Below, one piece after another: positions 6,811 to 7,868 of a stretch of DNA of 7,868 nucleotides. Both the position numbers and the translations under genes were made by a program. Within the stretch, counting starts at the first letter, position 1. Each line of letters starts with the position of its first letter. The notes beneath the pieces are model-generated. The model was given only the letters and a program-made list of their open reading frames with translations. It was not told the DNA's origin and ran no database searches. Source of the stretch: Synechococcus sp. UW140 (GTDB lineage Bacteria; Cyanobacteriota; Cyanobacteriia; PCC-6307; Cyanobiaceae); the NCBI GenBank assembly GCA_945878795.1, contig CAMDWF010000097.1, positions 1-7,868 of the forward strand, given 5' to 3'.

Positions 6811-6993
6811 GGTTCTCAGCGGTTGCGTCGGCAAGGGTTGGTGTTCCCCCAGCCGTTGGCACGGGGAGTTCCTTGGCGCCATTCTCCCAAAAGCCAGGTC
6901 CCGCCGTACTTGCCGCCGCCCCCCATGGGCGATGTCAGTCATTGCTGACAACTTCACGATGGTTTAAAGTTTAATTTCATATGTTTTGAAAAA
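6811..6993 (-). promoter_or_regulatory. glyQ upstream region with an 18-bp dyad
   Basis: This non-coding stretch separates glyQ from the divergent small ORF. It contains a dyad with 6-bp arms, TGTCAG (6933-6938) and CTGACA (6945-6950), around a 6-base centre. That geometry suits a dimeric repressor, or a short RNA hairpin in the glyQ leader. Composition changes abruptly from GC-rich to AT-rich at about 6945-6965, so the glyQ promoter probably lies in the AT-rich part. I could not pick a convincing -35/-10 pair. Confidence 0.3.
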
Positions 6994-7125
6994 ATGAAAC
7001 GGTTTCAAGTGCTTGCAATTACCCTTATTGTCCTGACAGGGGCTAGGGCTATGGCCTGCGAAAAGCACTCCCGTGGCCAACAGCAATCCAATTTTAATTC
7101 AACGACAGAGCAGGTAAAAAAATGA
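6994..7125 (+). CDS. Possible 43-residue secreted peptide with signal sequence
   Basis: A short frame starting at ATG 6994 encodes MKRFQVLAITLIVLTGARAM followed by ACEKHSRGQQQ and a polar tail ending TTEQVKK, with TGA at 7123-7125. The beginning is a textbook Sec signal: KR at the N-terminus, a hydrophobic core (residues 5-15), then A-M-A before Cys22. Cleavage after AMA would release a ~22-residue polar peptide starting at Cys. The lipobox is poor because there is no Leu at -3. No Shine-Dalgarno is visible upstream (TTTTGAAAAA precedes the ATG). It is transcribed away from glyQ and lies in AT-rich DNA next to a dead transposase, so it may be a real small exported protein or a gene remnant. 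Function unknown. Confidence 0.45.
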   Translation: MKRFQVLAITLIVLTGARAMACEKHSRGQQQSNFNSTTEQVKK

Positions 7126-7293
7126 CAATTACCCATGACCCACAATAAATGCCTATGTTGTGACAATGGGGGAAAGCGTCTTCCGGAGTTATCTATTCTC
7201 CCCCGGTTCTAAAGTGAGTACCATCTCAGTTAGGTACTTTGCTTCCAGTTTGGTTTGATTATGATGGGTCGTGGACCCCCCAACCAATTACAA
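7126..7293. other. AT-rich intergenic stretch without a supported gene
   Basis: Only short open frames are present on both strands, with no start plus ribosome binding site worth calling. A minus-strand run (about 7190-7280) with STTHHNQTKLEAKYLTEMVL could be further transposase debris, but I cannot align it with confidence. Confidence 0.3.
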
Positions 7294-7583
7294 ATTTTGC
7301 CGGCGTTTCTCAACAGACGTCATCCTAAGTTGATCAATGGGGATTCAACCTGACATTTTTGGCCGGAATCGGCAAAAAAAATTCTGAGAAAAAAGAATTC
7401 GATAGCTAGAGTCTGCATGGTAATTTTGGTCTGCAATTGGGTGATCCTAGTTACGCTTATGCAATTTCTTCTGGCATCAGCGTGGCGAAAACAACCCAGC
7501 GATTCTCCGGGTCCAATCTGCCGCTAAAAGGCAGATTAAACACCTCAATTGCAAGCTTGTGCGTTATGGTGCTTTCGGTACAT
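7294..7583 (-). pseudogene. Remnant of an IS5-like transposase
   Basis: On the minus strand, ATG 7581-7583 begins MYRKHHNAQ. One extra base then shifts the frame, and the sequence continues LAIEVFNLPFSGRLDPENRW-VVFATLMP-EE to a TAA at 7457-7459. This matches the start of IS5-type transposases as I remember it (MYRK.HN.Q..IE.F.LPFGG.LDP.NRWV...LMPWEE.E). The conserved Trp of MPWEE and a few following codons are deleted. Weaker echoes follow: PAKNVRL (7346-7366, same frame) and, in another frame, IDQLRMTSVEKRRQN (7294-7338), resembling the IK.KL..TD..TVEQIREN segment. No catalytic DDE region is left, and I could not define terminal inverted repeats. The element is dead. The 7457-7583 part is convincing; the extension to 7294 is tentative. 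Confidence 0.7.
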
Positions 7584-7705
7584 CTGCAGCGATCAGCAGT
7601 TGGAGCAATCGTGAATTGCTCTGTTCGGAGCCAGTTTAACGCCTCTCCGGTCGCTGAGACAAGTTGCGCTAGAATGGATTTGCCTTTCTCAGGAGTCCCT
7701 AAATA

Positions 7706-7734
7706 AAAAAAGGCTGGTAATACCAGCCTTTTTT
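7706..7734. terminator. Strong symmetrical rho-independent terminator
   Basis: GGCTGGT (7712-7718) and ACCAGCC (7722-7728) form a perfect 7-bp stem with a 3-base loop. It is flanked by six A (7706-7711) and six T (7729-7734), so the stem extends to 13 bp and there is a T-run on both strands. It can terminate transcription from either side. No intact gene ends at it on the plus strand. On the minus strand it lies upstream of the dead transposase, so it would insulate that region from leftward transcription. Confidence 0.85.
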
Positions 7735-7786
7735 GGTAAAATTAGTAGTGATTTAGCTAGATTTGTTCTAGATGCAATCAAACATC

Positions 7787-7813
7787 TTGACTTCTGGTGG
7801 CTCCAGCTATAAT
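7787..7813 (+). promoter_or_regulatory. Sigma70-like promoter reading out of the window
   Basis: TTGACT (7787-7792) and a perfect TATAAT (7808-7813) are separated by 15 bases. The -10 is ideal. The spacing is short of the usual 16-18, though CTTGAC one base earlier would give 16. Transcription would start near 7819-7821, inside a GC-rich inverted repeat. It lies downstream of a strong terminator, a natural start for a new transcription unit beyond the window. What it drives is not visible. Confidence 0.55.
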
Positions 7814-7815
7814 CC

Positions 7816-7852
7816 GGCGCCGTAGGCGGCGGCTGAATCCAAAGGCGGCGCC
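7816..7852 (+). repeat. GC-rich inverted repeat at the predicted transcript start
   Basis: GGCGCCG (7816-7822) is the exact reverse complement of CGGCGCC (7846-7852), with 23 bases between. AGGCGGCG also occurs twice as a direct repeat (7824-7831 and 7843-7850). If the promoter at 7787-7813 is real, this would be a 5' stem of the RNA or an operator. Its role is unknown. Confidence 0.45.
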
Positions 7853-7868
7853 AACACCCAAAACGGGC

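Noticed and set aside
5932..6948. Long plus-strand ORF (338 codons) opposite glyQ
   Set aside because: The minus strand encodes an unmistakable GlyQ; this frame is its mirror.
7356..7378. TTTTT(G)GCCG-GAAT-CGGCAAAAA hairpin as a terminator
   Set aside because: The stem has a bulged base, and the T-run lies inside or before the stem rather than after it on both strands; it also overlaps the transposase remnant.
7437..7706. 89-codon plus-strand ORF in the AT-rich right part
   Set aside because: It is antisense to the transposase remnant, starts with TTG and has no recognisable motif; its stop near the terminator seems to be chance.
1..7868. CRISPR array, retron, toxin-antitoxin or defence cluster
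   Set aside because: I saw no regularly spaced repeats, no reverse transcriptase and no paired small toxin-antitoxin genes on either strand.

Overview
The window looks like a piece of a high-GC cyanobacterial chromosome, most likely of the Synechococcus/Cyanobium type. The support is: a stand-alone glycyl-tRNA synthetase alpha subunit (glyQ) followed by a ComEC-type competence gene, a tRNA-Ser without an encoded CCA end, one perfect HIP1 palindrome (GCGATCGC), and two remnants whose sequence fits families I know from cyanobacteria (a linear amide C-N hydrolase and an IS5-like transposase). The genus is an inference.

Layout, left to right. Positions 1-1003 hold the tail of an unidentified upstream gene and, overlapping its stop as TGATG, an AraC-family regulator on the plus strand. 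Positions 1145-1712 are a clearly decayed linear amide C-N hydrolase (choloylglycine hydrolase superfamily): its N-terminal half is missing, it has an in-frame TAA, and it carries two internal deletions, one of which shifts the frame. Positions 1713-2075 are non-coding or remnant sequence. An AT-richer methyltransferase gene (2076-2777) follows and looks foreign to its surroundings. Next come about 250 bases with no convincing gene and tRNA-Ser(CGA) on the minus strand (3028-3112).

The central block is ordinary conserved chromosome: a small coiled-coil protein (3199-3528, plus), convergent with comEC (3600-5750, minus), which lies 82 bases downstream of glyQ (5833-6810, minus). glyQ and comEC are probably co-transcribed. 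The C-terminal region of this ComEC seems to keep the metallo-beta-lactamase outline but lacks the histidine/aspartate metal ligands.

From about 6960 the base composition falls sharply. This AT-rich end holds a 43-codon ORF with a signal peptide, the wreck of an IS5-like transposase on the minus strand (about 7294-7583), a strong symmetrical terminator (7706-7734), and, at the right edge, a rightward sigma70-like promoter (7787-7813) with a GC-rich inverted repeat just after it, reading out of the window.

I found no convincing new multi-gene system. The items most worth a second look are the ligand-less ComEC domain, the small secreted peptide, the decayed hydrolase beside an intact regulator, and the unidentified transcript starting at the right edge.
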